Below are positions 37,647 to 46,232 of a DNA stretch of 64,000 nucleotides, piece after piece. Position numbers and translations under genes: made by a program. The first letter of the stretch is position 1. The number at the start of each line of letters is the position of its first letter. Source of the DNA: Nocardioides sediminis (GTDB taxonomy: Bacteria; Actinomycetota; Actinomycetes; Propionibacteriales; Nocardioidaceae); contig NZ_PZYZ01000004.1 in assembly GCF_003047295.1 (NCBI RefSeq), positions 186,001 through 250,000 of the forward strand. The letters are read 5' to 3'. The notes under the pieces were generated by a model. That model did not search any database and was not told where the DNA came from. It saw only the letters and a list, made by a program, of their open reading frames with translations.

Positions 37647-38796
37647 CCCCCGGACATCCCGGACGAAGGCACAGGCCGGTGACGTGCTCGTCGACGTCCG
37701 CGGCCTCAAGGTGCACTTCCCGATCAAGCGGGGCGTGATCTTCGACCGCACCGTCGGTCACGTGTACGCCGTGGACGGCGTCGACCTGCAGCTCCGACGC
37801 GGCGAGACCTACGGACTGGTGGGCGAGTCGGGCTGCGGCAAGTCGACGCTGGGCCGTGCCATCCTCAACCTCGAGACGCCCACCGAGGGCACCGTCCTGT
37901 TCGACGGCGAGGACATCGCGAGCCTCAAGGGCGAGACGCTGCGCCGCAAGCGGCAGCACATGCAGATGGTCTTCCAGGACCCGATGTCCAGCCTCGACCC
38001 GCGACAGTCCGTCGAGTCACTGCTCGTGGAGGGCATGCGGGCGCACGGTCTCGACACCGACAAGGCCGCGACCCACGCCCGGCTGCGCGAGCTCCTCCAG
38101 GCGGTCGGCCTGCCCCCCGCCGCGCTGCAGAAGTACCCGCACGAGTTCTCCGGTGGCCAGCGCCAGCGCATCGGCATCGCCCGCGCGCTCTCGGTCGACC
38201 CGGAGCTGATCGTGGCCGACGAGCCGGTCAGCGCGCTGGACGTGTCGGTGCAGGCCCAGGTCCTCAACCTCCTCGAGGAGCTCCAGGACGAGTTCGGGCT
38301 GACCTTCCTCGTCGTCGCGCACGACCTGGCAGTGGTGCGGCACATCAGCGACCGGATCGGCGTGATGTACCTCGGCGGCCTCGTCGAGGAGTCAGAGGCG
38401 GGCGAGCTCTACGACCTGCCCCTGCACCCCTACACGCGCGCGCTGATGTCGGCCGTCCCGGTTCCCGACCCGGTGCTGGAGGACACCCGCGAGCAGATCC
38501 TGCTCACCGGTGACCTGCCGTCGCCCTCGCGCCCGCCGAGCGGCTGCCGGTTCCACACCCGGTGCCCGTGGCGCCAGCCCACGCGGTGCGACGACGAGCG
38601 TCCCCAGCTGCGCGTGGTCGACGTCCCGGGCGCGAGCGAGGGACATCGGGTCGCGTGCCATTGGGTCGAGGCCATCGCCTCGGGCGACGTCGACCGGCAC
38701 GAGGTCGCGGCGGAGTACGTCGGGTCGGGTGACGCGACCACGCCCGCCGACGACGGCTCGCCGTTCGGCCCCGCCTCCGTCCAGGAGATCGGCTGA
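37639..38796 (+). CDS. Peptide ABC transporter ATP-binding protein, DppF-like
   Basis: 385-residue ABC ATPase, partner of the DppD-like subunit. Walker A is [14 protein letters not shown] (about 62-75), Q-loop VFQDPMSSLDPRQS, signature FSGGQRQRIGIARAL, Walker B LIVADEPVSALD, and switch VAHDLAVVRH. The C-terminal oligopeptide extension contains GCRFHTRCPWRQPTRC. The upstream frame is open, but GTG 37639 has GAGGAGG before it and overlaps the preceding gene by 8 nt. The last 60 residues are acidic and look disordered. Confidence 0.94.
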   Translation: MADPRTSRTKAQAGDVLVDVRGLKVHFPIKRGVIFDRTVGHVYAVDGVDLQLRRGETYGLVGESGCGKSTLGRAILNLETPTEGTVLFDGEDIASLKGETLRRKRQHMQMVFQDPMSSLDPRQSVESLLVEGMRAHGLDTDKAATHARLRELLQAVGLPPAALQKYPHEFSGGQRQRIGIARALSVDPELIVADEPVSALDVSVQAQVLNLLEELQDEFGLTFLVVAHDLAVVRHISDRIGVMYLGGLVEESEAGELYDLPLHPYTRALMSAVPVPDPVLEDTREQILLTGDLPSPSRPPSGCRFHTRCPWRQPTRCDDERPQLRVVDVPGASEGHRVACHWVEAIASGDVDRHEVAAEYVGSGDATTPADDGSPFGPASVQEIG

Positions 38797-38803
38797 GCGG
38801 TCC

Positions 38804-39082
38804 TCAGTGGTTGCGCAGCGCGTCGATCAGCTCCGACTTGCTCATCGACGAGCGGCCCTCGATGTCGAGCTCGGCCGCCCGCTTGCGCAGCTCCTCGACG
38901 GTGCGGTCCTCGTAGTCGCCCGCCTCGCCGCCGCGCTCGCCGACCTTGGACCGGCCCTGCGCGGCCGACGCGTTGGCGATCCGGGCGGCCTTCTCCTTGC
39001 TGGCGCCGTCGTCGCGCAGCGCCTCGTAGACCTCCGGGTCCTTGACGCTCGGTCCGGGGTCCTTCTTCTTGTCCTGGGCCAT
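38804..39082 (-). CDS. Small protein with Rho_N/SAP-like C-terminus (DUF7218-like)
   Basis: 92-residue hydrophilic protein. The first half is Lys/Asp/Ala-rich and helical (PEVYEALRDDGASKEKAARIANA). The second half, RTVEELRKRAAELDIEGRSSMSKSELIDALRNH, is the Rho N-terminal/SAP-like motif found in many small nucleoid or plasmid-maintenance-type proteins, suggesting nucleic-acid binding. The ATG at 39082 has GAGGAG 6 nt upstream. Frames reading further upstream overlap the next gene and are rejected. It is convergent with the peptide ABC operon, and its role is unknown. Confidence 0.8.
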   Translation of the reverse strand: MAQDKKKDPGPSVKDPEVYEALRDDGASKEKAARIANASAAQGRSKVGERGGEAGDYEDRTVEELRKRAAELDIEGRSSMSKSELIDALRNH

Positions 39083-39096
39083 CGTTTCTCCTCGGT

Positions 39097-40059
39097 TCAG
39101 GTGGCGCTCTTGCTGCGCAGGGCGGGCAGCACGTGCTCGCCGTACGCCGCGATCATGTCGGCGTAGTGCGGCCCCATGTTGGCGACGTACACCTCCTCGA
39201 AGCCGGCCTCCACGGCCGGCAGGAGGGCTTCGACGTGTGCGTCGACGTCGGGTCCGCAGGTGACGTTGTCGGCGGTCATCTCCGTCGTGACGAGCTCGGA
39301 GGCCTGCTCGAAGTGCTGCGGAGACGGCAGGACCTGGGCCAGCTCGCCGGGCAGCCCGCTGTTGGACCAGAGCCGGTGGGCGATCTCGACGCCCTCGTTG
39401 TGCGTCGGCGCCCAGCACGCCTTCAGCCCGATCTGCGCCGGCTTCCCGCCGGACTGCTCACGGAACTGCTCCAGCAGCTCGGTGTCGGGACTGGTGGTGA
39501 TGTAGCCGTCGCCGATCCGGGCCGCCAGCGCGGTGGCAGCGGGGCCGAAGCCCGAGACGTAGATGGGCGGCGGCTCGTCGGGCAGGGTGTAGATCCGCGC
39601 GGAGTCGACGGTGTAGAAGCGCCCGTCGTGGCGCACCACCTCGCCGGTCCACAGCGCGCGGATGACCTCGACGGCCTCCTCGAGCATGTCGAGCCGCTTG
39701 GGCGCGGTCGGCCACGGATCGCCGAGGATGTGCTCGTTGAGGGCCTCGCCCGACCCGACGCCGAGCGTGAACTTGCCCCCCAGCATGACCGCGCTGGTCG
39801 CCGCCGCCTGCGCGATCACCGCCGGGTGCGTCCGGACGGTCGGGCAGGTCACGGCGGTGGTCACCGGCAGGTCCGTGGCCTCCGAGATCGCGCCGATGAC
39901 CGACCAGACGAACGGGCTCTGGCCCTGCGCGTCGTTCCACGGGTGGAAATGGTCGCTGATCCACAGCGCCTCGAAGCCGGCCTCCTCGGCCAGCCGGGCC
40001 TGCTCGACGAGCTGGGCGGGGGAGTACTCCTCGCAGGAGAGGAAGTAGCCGAACCTCAC
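39097..40059 (-). CDS. F420-dependent LLM-class oxidoreductase (FGD-like, TIGR03557 type)
   Basis: 320-residue luciferase-like TIM-barrel enzyme. ALWISDHFHPWNDAQG at residues 31-46 is the F420-binding segment shared with F420-dependent glucose-6-phosphate dehydrogenase. GGKFTLGVGSGEALNEH (93-109) and RVHDGRFYTVDSAR-like sequence follow. The GTG at 40059 has a strong AGGAGG. The family reduces or oxidises varied substrates with F420; this member resembles the uncharacterised TIGR03557 group more than a proven Fgd1. It supports F420 production in the organism. Confidence 0.9.
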   Translation of the reverse strand: MRFGYFLSCEEYSPAQLVEQARLAEEAGFEALWISDHFHPWNDAQGQSPFVWSVIGAISEATDLPVTTAVTCPTVRTHPAVIAQAAATSAVMLGGKFTLGVGSGEALNEHILGDPWPTAPKRLDMLEEAVEVIRALWTGEVVRHDGRFYTVDSARIYTLPDEPPPIYVSGFGPAATALAARIGDGYITTSPDTELLEQFREQSGGKPAQIGLKACWAPTHNEGVEIAHRLWSNSGLPGELAQVLPSPQHFEQASELVTTEMTADNVTCGPDVDAHVEALLPAVEAGFEEVYVANMGPHYADMIAAYGEHVLPALRSKSAT

Positions 40060-40131
40060 GAAGGACCTCCTGGTGGACGAGCCGGTGGGCGAGCCGTCCT
40101 TCGACCCTGTCGCCGTCCCCGGCAGGGGGCA

Positions 40132-40145
40132 ACCCCTCTAGGGGT
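40132..40145. promoter_or_regulatory. Palindrome resembling a CsoR-type site
   Basis: ACCCCT-CT-AGGGGT is a perfect dyad with 6-bp arms, about 75 nt upstream of the LLM oxidoreductase start. G-tract dyads of this type are bound by CsoR/RcnR-family metal sensors elsewhere. The link here is a guess. Confidence 0.25.
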
Positions 40146-40162
40146 GTCCGTCTCCGACTGAC

Positions 40163-40199
40163 TGTGGCTTCGGTGTCACCAGGTGGCACCGAAGCCACA
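40163..40199. repeat. Long perfect inverted repeat
   Basis: TGTGGCTTCGGTG (40163-40175) and CACCGAAGCCACA (40187-40199) are perfect 13-bp arms around an 11-nt loop. It lies after the terminator of tRNA-Arg and before the LLM oxidoreductase gene. It could be a second terminator or an extragenic palindrome. Confidence 0.6.
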
Positions 40200-40233
40200 C
40201 CCACCCGGACCCGGGACGCGCCGGGGAATGACG

Positions 40234-40262
40234 AAGGCCCCGGCTCGAGGAGCCGGGGCCTT
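40234..40262 (-). terminator. Terminator of tRNA-Arg
   Basis: AAGGCCCCGGCT and AGCCGGGGCCTT form a perfect 12-bp stem with a 5-nt loop, 20 nt beyond the 3' end of the minus-strand tRNA. Confidence 0.85.
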
Positions 40263-40281
40263 GCCTTGGTGAGCTGGTCTG

Positions 40282-40354
40282 CGCGCCTGTAGGGATTCGA
40301 ACCCCAAACCTTCTGATCCGTAGTCAGATGCTCTATCCGTTGAGCTACAGGCGC
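40282..40354 (-). tRNA. tRNA-Arg (anticodon ACG)
   Basis: 73-nt cloverleaf. Acceptor GCGCCTG pairs with CAGGCGC, the anticodon stem TCTGA/TCAGA encloses loop CTACGGA with anticodon ACG, and the T-loop is TTCGAAT. Discriminator is G and CCA is not encoded. A -10-like TATCCT lies upstream on the same strand at 40392-40387. Confidence 0.96.
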
Positions 40355-40567
40355 CCGCCGTGCTGCAGAACAGCGCGACCGGATGAGGATAGCGGACCGT
40401 CACCACCAACCCGAAATCCCACCCCCCGGGGCCGTCCCGTCCCCGATCTGTCGGACCTTCGAGAAGTGGAGCGTTCCAATCCGCCGACCATCGTTATGGT
40501 GTCGGGACGTCGCGCGACGGGGGGCGGTCGAGACGCCCCCGGTCCACCTCACGAGAGGCACGGTCAC

Positions 40568-42409
40568 ATGGCAGATGTCGAGGCAGCGCTGGACGCAGCG
40601 GGGCTGCGCAACCCCAAGGTGCGCGAGTTCGTGGCGGAGTACGCCGAGCTCACCGGTGCCGAGCGGATCGAGGTCGTCAGCGCCGCTGACGACGCCCGCC
40701 TGATCCAGGAGGCCCTGGACGCGGGGGAGCTCCAGCCCGCCGGCGAGGGTCGCTACTACTCGCGCAGCTACTACAAGGACACCGCCCGCTCCGAGGAGCG
40801 CACGATCGTCGCGACGCACGACGAGAAGGACAGGGGCGTCTACAACAACTGGCGTCCCGCGTCGGAGATGAAGCCCCTGCTGCACGACCGGATGCGCGGC
40901 GCGAGCGCCGGCAGGACGATGTACGTCATCCCCTACCTCATGTCGCCCCACGGCAACGTGCTCGCCGCGTGGGCCGCCGGGGTCGAGCTCACGGACTCGC
41001 GTCCGGTCGTGCTGCACATGATCCGCATGTCGCGCGTGGCCGCGCGGTTCCTCGACGAGCTCGAGGACCCCGACCACTTCGTGCGTGCGGTGCACGTCAC
41101 CGGTGACCTGGAGAACCTCGGCCAGGGCACGGACACGGACCAGCGTTACTTCGTCACCGTCGCCGACGAGCGGACCATCCTGCACTTCGGGTCGTCGTAC
41201 GGCGGCAACGCGCTGCTCGGCAAGATCGCCCACGGCCTGCGCCAGGGCGCGTACGACGGCTGGGCCAGCAAGAAGTTCCTCGCCGAGCAGTACATGCTCA
41301 TCGGCATCCACGACAAGGAGACCGGCAAGACCTACCACGTGTGTGGCGGCTTCCCGAGCGCGTCGGGCAAGACCAACCTCGCGATGATGCTGCCTCCCGA
41401 CGTGCTCGGCGACCGCTACCGCGTGTGGTTCTACGGCGACGACATCGCGTGGCTGTGGGTCGACGAGGAGACCGGCCGGCTGATGGGGATGAACCCCGAG
41501 TACGGCGTCTTCGGCGTCGCCAAGGACACCAACGAGCGCACCAACCCGACCGCGCTGCACTCCGTCGACCCCGGGACCAAGGCGATCTTCACCAACGTCG
41601 CCTACAACCCGCGGACCGGTGAGGTCTGGTGGGAGGGTCGCACGCCGAGCCCGCCGGAGGACGTGCGCGGCTGGCTCGACTGGACCGGCTCGCCGATTGC
41701 GGACCGCAAGGACAGCGACTCCTCGCCGTGGGCGCACCCCAACAGCCGCTTCACCACGACGCTGGACAACGTCCCCAACATCGCGCCGGACTACGACGAC
41801 GCGCCCGGCGTGCCGATCGACGCGATCATCTTCGGCGGCCGCACCCGCGACCGCGAGCCGCTGATCCGGGCGATCCACGACCTCGCCGAGGGTGTGTACG
41901 ACGGCCTGACGCTGGGCGCCGAGGCCACGGCCGCGGCCGAGGGCAAGGAGGGCGTGCTCCGCTACGACCCGATGTCCAACCGCCCCTTCATGGCCTACGG
42001 CGAGGGCGACTACGCCCAGCACTACCTCGACGTGGTCGGTGCCGCGACGGACCAGCCGATCTTCGCGCACGTCAACTGGTTCCAGCGCGATCCCGAGGAC
42101 GGGCACTTCCTGTGGCCCGGCTACCGCGACAACCTGCGCCCGCTGCTGTGGCTGCTCCAGCTGCGCAACGGCGAGGTCACCGGTCGGCGGACGCCGGTCG
42201 GGATCGTGCCGACGGAGGAGGAGCTCGACCTCAGGGACGTCGACATCGCACCTGCGGACCTCGAGCGGATCCTGACGATCGACAGGGAGCGCTGGCAGCA
42301 GGAGATGGCCCACCGCGAGGAGCACCTCGAGCAGTTCGACCGGATGCCCGAGGCGATCTGGGAGGCGCACCGCCGGGTGGCCAAGGCCCTCGAGGAGGAC
42401 GGCGACTGA
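40568..42409 (+). CDS. PEPCK (GTP)-like paralog with altered active site
   Basis: 613-residue protein homologous over its full length to GTP-dependent phosphoenolpyruvate carboxykinase. It retains the P-loop frame FPSASGKTNLAMM, YGDDIAW with Asp292, [17 protein letters not shown] and the IIFGGR segment. It departs at key points. The hyper-reactive cysteine is Ser266 (FPSAS), and the metal-binding Lys of LLGKK is Ile220 (LLGKI). By alignment the metal-binding His of AEHM becomes Gln241 (AEQYM), with a one-residue shift. GTP-PEPCK activity is therefore doubtful; it may use another substrate or be regulatory. The ATG at 40568 follows GAGAGG; TATGGT at 40495-40500 is a possible -10. A canonical PEPCK gene lies 4.3 kb downstream. 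Confidence 0.85.
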   Translation: MADVEAALDAAGLRNPKVREFVAEYAELTGAERIEVVSAADDARLIQEALDAGELQPAGEGRYYSRSYYKDTARSEERTIVATHDEKDRGVYNNWRPASEMKPLLHDRMRGASAGRTMYVIPYLMSPHGNVLAAWAAGVELTDSRPVVLHMIRMSRVAARFLDELEDPDHFVRAVHVTGDLENLGQGTDTDQRYFVTVADERTILHFGSSYGGNALLGKIAHGLRQGAYDGWASKKFLAEQYMLIGIHDKETGKTYHVCGGFPSASGKTNLAMMLPPDVLGDRYRVWFYGDDIAWLWVDEETGRLMGMNPEYGVFGVAKDTNERTNPTALHSVDPGTKAIFTNVAYNPRTGEVWWEGRTPSPPEDVRGWLDWTGSPIADRKDSDSSPWAHPNSRFTTTLDNVPNIAPDYDDAPGVPIDAIIFGGRTRDREPLIRAIHDLAEGVYDGLTLGAEATAAAEGKEGVLRYDPMSNRPFMAYGEGDYAQHYLDVVGAATDQPIFAHVNWFQRDPEDGHFLWPGYRDNLRPLLWLLQLRNGEVTGRRTPVGIVPTEEELDLRDVDIAPADLERILTIDRERWQQEMAHREEHLEQFDRMPEAIWEAHRRVAKALEEDGD

Positions 42410-42492
42410 CGCGTCGTACGACGCACGCACGCTGCGCGCCGGTCCCGGTCCACGCCCGGGGCCGGCGACGGGCCCGGGAGCCGCTCAGCCGT

Positions 42493-42498
42493 TAGGCT
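42493..42498 (+). promoter_or_regulatory. -10 box of the GGDEF-EAL gene
   Basis: TAGGCT lies 10 nt before the ATG at 42509, predicting a leader of only a few nucleotides. Confidence 0.5.
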
Positions 42499-42508
42499 CG
42501 GGACCACC

Positions 42509-44788
42509 ATGTCAGTTCTCGGGACCGCGCAGGGTGCGACCACGGGCCGGTTCGACCGGCGTCGCCCGTCGCTGCGTCTCATGCGCCCCTTCGCGGTCGT
42601 CTGCGGCATCGGCCTGCTCGTCGCGCTGCTGCCGCCCTACGAGTCGCCCTCGTGGGTGCTCGGCGGGGCCGCGGCCGTCTACGCGGCGATCGTGGCGATG
42701 GGCGTGGCATCCCACCGCCGGCCCGAGCGGTCGTGGCTCGACCCCGCGGCTGCCTACCTGGCGTTCCTGTTCGTGGCCCTCGTCCGGGACGCCAGCGGTG
42801 GCGCGGCCTCGGGCCTGTCCGCCCTGCTCTTCGTGCCGATCCTGTGGCTGGCGATCACCGGGTCGTCCCGCTCGCTGTACAGCGCCGGCGTCCTGGCCGG
42901 CATCACGATCATGGGCCCGGTGCTGCTGATCGGGGGCAGCGACTACCCGGTGGCCGACTGGCGGCGCGCTCTCATCCTCGTGGTCATCGCGGTGGTCCTC
43001 GGCCGCGTGGTGCAGCGCATCGTGGTGCGCCTCGAGCGCGAGACGCAGGCCGCTCGGACGGCCACCGAGCAGAGCGAGCGGCTCTTCCTCGACGCCCCGC
43101 ACGGGGTCGCGGTGCTGGACACCGAAGGACGCATCCGCTTCGTCAACGCCGCGCTGTGCGGGCTCGTCGGCCTCCCGCCCGACGAGCTGGAGGGCACCGA
43201 CTTCGCCGAGCTGGGACCCCCCGGTGACCTGGCCATCGCCGACCACCTGGCCCGCCTGCGCGAGGACGTCTCGCGCTCGAGCGCGTCGGACTGCGTGCTG
43301 CGCGACTACCGCGGCCAGGACATCCACGTGGCCCTGAGCAGCCGCCTGCTCCGACCGGTCCGGGAGGGCGACGAGGACACGGTGCTCGTCAACGTGGCCG
43401 ACGTGTCCGAGCGGCGGCGCTACGAGGACCGCCTCGCCCACCTCGTCGACCACGACGTGCTGACCGGACTGGCCAACCGTCGCCGGTTCGACGCCGAGCT
43501 GCAGCGACACCTCGAGCGCTGCCGCCGCTACGGCCAGAGCGGCGCGGTGCTGCTGCTCGACCTCGACAACTTCAAGCAGGTCAACGACAGCCTCGGCCAC
43601 AACGCCGGCGACCAGCTGCTGGTCACCATCGGCGGCATCCTGCGCCGCTCCGTGCGGGACACCGACGTGGTCGCCCGGCTCGGCGGCGACGAGTTCGCGG
43701 TGCTGCTCACCGACGGGGACGAGGCCGGCGCGGAGCGGGTGGGCCACACCGTCGTCGACCGGGTCCGCGAGCACGCGGCCACGCTGGACGGCGTACGCCG
43801 ACGGGTCACCGCCAGCGTCGGCGCGGTCACCTTCCAGGCCGCCAGCGAGCACGCCACCGACATCCTCGCCCTGGCCGACATGACGATGTACGACGCCAAG
43901 GAGGCCGGCCGCAACCAGGTCGCGATCCTGCGCGAGGGTGACCTGCGGCCGCCCAAGTTCTCGGCGCGCCTCCAGTGGCAGAGCCGGATCGAGGAGGCGC
44001 TCGAGCGCGACCGGTTCGAGCTCCACCTCCAGCCGATCATGAACCTCGCCACCGGGCGGATCAGCTCGGCCGAGGTGCTGCTCCGGCTGCGCGACGAGGA
44101 GGGGCTCGTGCCTCCCTCGCGCTTCGTCTACATCGCCGAGCGCACGGGTCTGATGCCCCAGGTCGACGCCTGGGTGGTCGACAACAGCCTGGCCACGCTC
44201 GCCCGGCTGCGCGAGATCGAGCCGGAGTTCGAGCTCGAGGTCAACCTGTCCGGCCACTCGATCGGCCACCCCGACATCGAGGAGACGATCCGCTCGTCGC
44301 TGGCCCGCCACGACGTCGACCCGTCGGCGTTGATCCTGGAGATCACCGAGACGGCCGCGGTGGCCGACGTGGGCCTCGCCCGCGCCTTCGCCGAGCGGAT
44401 GACCGACCTGGGCTGCGCCTTCGCCCTCGACGACTTCGGGGCCGGCTTCGGCTCGTTCTACTACCTCAAGCACCTGATCTTCGACTACGTGAAGATCGAC
44501 GGCGAGTTCGTCGCCCACGTGCACGAGTCGCAGGTCGACCGCACGATCATGCGCTCGATCGTCGGCATCGCCCGCGACCTGGGCAAGCGGACGGTCGCCG
44601 AGTTCGTCTCGGACCCGGAGATCCTCGAGGTGGTCCGGGCCGAGGGCGTCGACTTCGCCCAGGGGTTCCTCATCGGCCGGCCCGTGCCGTACGACGAGTT
44701 CGTCCTCCAGTTCATGTCGCCCGCCACCCACCCCCCCGCCGACCCGGCCGCTCCGAAGGAGCCGACGGGCGTGCACCGGGGCGCGTGA
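42509..44788 (+). CDS. Membrane GGDEF-EAL c-di-GMP enzyme with PAS domain
   Basis: 759-residue dual-domain protein. The first 170 residues hold about five membrane segments, then a PAS domain (about 190-300). The GGDEF domain has LTGLANRRRFD and an intact RLGGDEFAVLL (GGDEF 392-396), so it should make c-di-GMP. The EAL domain reads EVL instead of EAL (Glu522), but keeps EVNLSGHS, EITETAAV, LDDFGAGFGSF, VKIDGEF and FAQGFLIGRP, so phosphodiesterase activity is possible. It is followed after 15 nt by a processive glycosyltransferase gene, suggesting local c-di-GMP control of polysaccharide synthesis. Confidence 0.93.
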   Translation: MSVLGTAQGATTGRFDRRRPSLRLMRPFAVVCGIGLLVALLPPYESPSWVLGGAAAVYAAIVAMGVASHRRPERSWLDPAAAYLAFLFVALVRDASGGAASGLSALLFVPILWLAITGSSRSLYSAGVLAGITIMGPVLLIGGSDYPVADWRRALILVVIAVVLGRVVQRIVVRLERETQAARTATEQSERLFLDAPHGVAVLDTEGRIRFVNAALCGLVGLPPDELEGTDFAELGPPGDLAIADHLARLREDVSRSSASDCVLRDYRGQDIHVALSSRLLRPVREGDEDTVLVNVADVSERRRYEDRLAHLVDHDVLTGLANRRRFDAELQRHLERCRRYGQSGAVLLLDLDNFKQVNDSLGHNAGDQLLVTIGGILRRSVRDTDVVARLGGDEFAVLLTDGDEAGAERVGHTVVDRVREHAATLDGVRRRVTASVGAVTFQAASEHATDILALADMTMYDAKEAGRNQVAILREGDLRPPKFSARLQWQSRIEEALERDRFELHLQPIMNLATGRISSAEVLLRLRDEEGLVPPSRFVYIAERTGLMPQVDAWVVDNSLATLARLREIEPEFELEVNLSGHSIGHPDIEETIRSSLARHDVDPSALILEITETAAVADVGLARAFAERMTDLGCAFALDDFGAGFGSFYYLKHLIFDYVKIDGEFVAHVHESQVDRTIMRSIVGIARDLGKRTVAEFVSDPEILEVVRAEGVDFAQGFLIGRPVPYDEFVLQFMSPATHPPADPAAPKEPTGVHRGA

Positions 44789-44803
44789 AGGAGGTTCGGA
44801 CTG

Positions 44804-46231
44804 ATGCAGTGGCTGCAGCGCATGGTCGGCCTGGCCATCGTCGGCACGGCGGCCCTGGGGGCCGCGGTGCTCTGGGTGGCGGTGGCGGCGGGTGCCCCGG
44901 AGGGGCGGGAGCAGCCCGCCGAGGGCGTCCTCTTCGGGATCTGGCGGGTCTTCTACGACACCGAGATGCCCTCGCCGCGAGTGCTGCTCGCCGCGGTCGG
45001 CGTAGCGCTGCTGCTCGCCGCGGGGGTCGCCGCCCTCGAGCGCCGGCTGACGACGCACGCGCGCCGCAGCGAGGACCCCGAGCGGATGCCGCTCGCGCCC
45101 AAGCTGGTGATGGCCGAGACCCGGGGCCGGTACGCCGGACCCGTCACCATCACCGTGCTCATCCCGGCGCACAACGAGGAGGCGTGCATCTCCGACACCC
45201 TCGCGTCCCTGCAGTCCCAGTCGGTGCCGCCGGCCCGGATCGTCGTCGTCGCCGACAACTGCACCGACGGCACCGTGCGCCTGGCCCGGGAGGCCGGCGT
45301 CGACGTCTTCGAGACCGTCGACAACCGCCACAAGAAGGCCGGCGGCCTCAACCAGGCGCTCCGCGAGGTCCTGCCGGCCCTCGGCGACAACGACTGCGTC
45401 ATGGTGATGGACGCCGACACCACACTGGACGCCGGGTTCCTCGAGGGCGCCACCCGGAGGCTGACCGACGACCGGGCCCTGATGGCGGTCGGCGGCCTGT
45501 TCTACGGCGAGGAGGGGTCCGGCCTCATCGGCCAGTTCCAGCGCAACGAGTACACGCGCTACCAGCGCGACCTCCGCCGGCGGCGGGGCCGCGTCTTCGT
45601 GCTGACCGGCACCGCGTCGGTCTTTCGTCCCCGCGCCCTGCGGGCGGTCGCCGAGGAGCGCGGGGCCAACCTGCCCGGCATCCCGGGCGACGTCTACGAC
45701 ACGGTGGCCCTCACCGAGGACAACGAGCTGACCATCGCCCTCAAGTGCCTGGGCGCGCTGATGATCTCCCCGCGCGAGTGCACGGTCGTGACCGAGGTGA
45801 TGCCTTCGTGGCGTGCCCTGTGGAACCAGCGGCTGCGCTGGCAGCGCGGCGCCCTGGAGAACCTCGGCGCCTACGGCCTGCGCCCGCAGACGTTCCGCTA
45901 CTGGATGCAGCAGCTCGGGATCGGCTACGGCGTCATCGCGCTCGGCTCCTACCTCGCGCTGATCCTGCTGATGGTGCTCGCGACCTCGACCTGGGTGTGG
46001 TTCCCGTTCTGGATCGGGATCGGCCTCGTCTTCACCCTGGAGCGGGTCGTGACGGTCTGGCACGGCGGCTGGACGGCCAGGTTGCTCGGGCTCTCGCTGT
46101 TCCCCGAGCTCTTCTACGCGATGTTCCTCAACGTCGTCTACGTCAAGGGCGTCTGGGACCTCTCCCTGGCGCGCCAGGCGACGTGGAAGCACGTGGTCCA
46201 GTCCGGGTCCGGCGCCAGGGTGGAGGGCTGA
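44804..46231 (+). CDS. Family 2 processive glycosyltransferase (polysaccharide synthase-like)
   Basis: 475-residue membrane glycosyltransferase. Two N-terminal membrane segments (about 8-30 and 60-80) precede a GT2 domain with TITVLIPAHNEE, Asp-x-Asp at 203-205 (MDADTT), TED at 304-306, and Gln342...Trp346 (QRLRW). This set is typical of processive cellulose-, chitin- or PNAG-type synthases. Three or four C-terminal membrane segments follow, and no PilZ domain is seen. The ATG at 44804 has AAGGAGG. The product is an extracellular polysaccharide of unknown composition. The gene is in an operon with a c-di-GMP enzyme and a small membrane protein. Confidence 0.92.
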   Translation: MQWLQRMVGLAIVGTAALGAAVLWVAVAAGAPEGREQPAEGVLFGIWRVFYDTEMPSPRVLLAAVGVALLLAAGVAALERRLTTHARRSEDPERMPLAPKLVMAETRGRYAGPVTITVLIPAHNEEACISDTLASLQSQSVPPARIVVVADNCTDGTVRLAREAGVDVFETVDNRHKKAGGLNQALREVLPALGDNDCVMVMDADTTLDAGFLEGATRRLTDDRALMAVGGLFYGEEGSGLIGQFQRNEYTRYQRDLRRRRGRVFVLTGTASVFRPRALRAVAEERGANLPGIPGDVYDTVALTEDNELTIALKCLGALMISPRECTVVTEVMPSWRALWNQRLRWQRGALENLGAYGLRPQTFRYWMQQLGIGYGVIALGSYLALILLMVLATSTWVWFPFWIGIGLVFTLERVVTVWHGGWTARLLGLSLFPELFYAMFLNVVYVKGVWDLSLARQATWKHVVQSGSGARVEG

Positions 46232-46232
46232 G

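Noticed and set aside
40328..40567. Upstream extension of the PEPCK-like gene.
   Set aside because: It would run through tRNA-Arg; ATG 40568 is preceded by GAGAGG and gives a normal family N-terminus.
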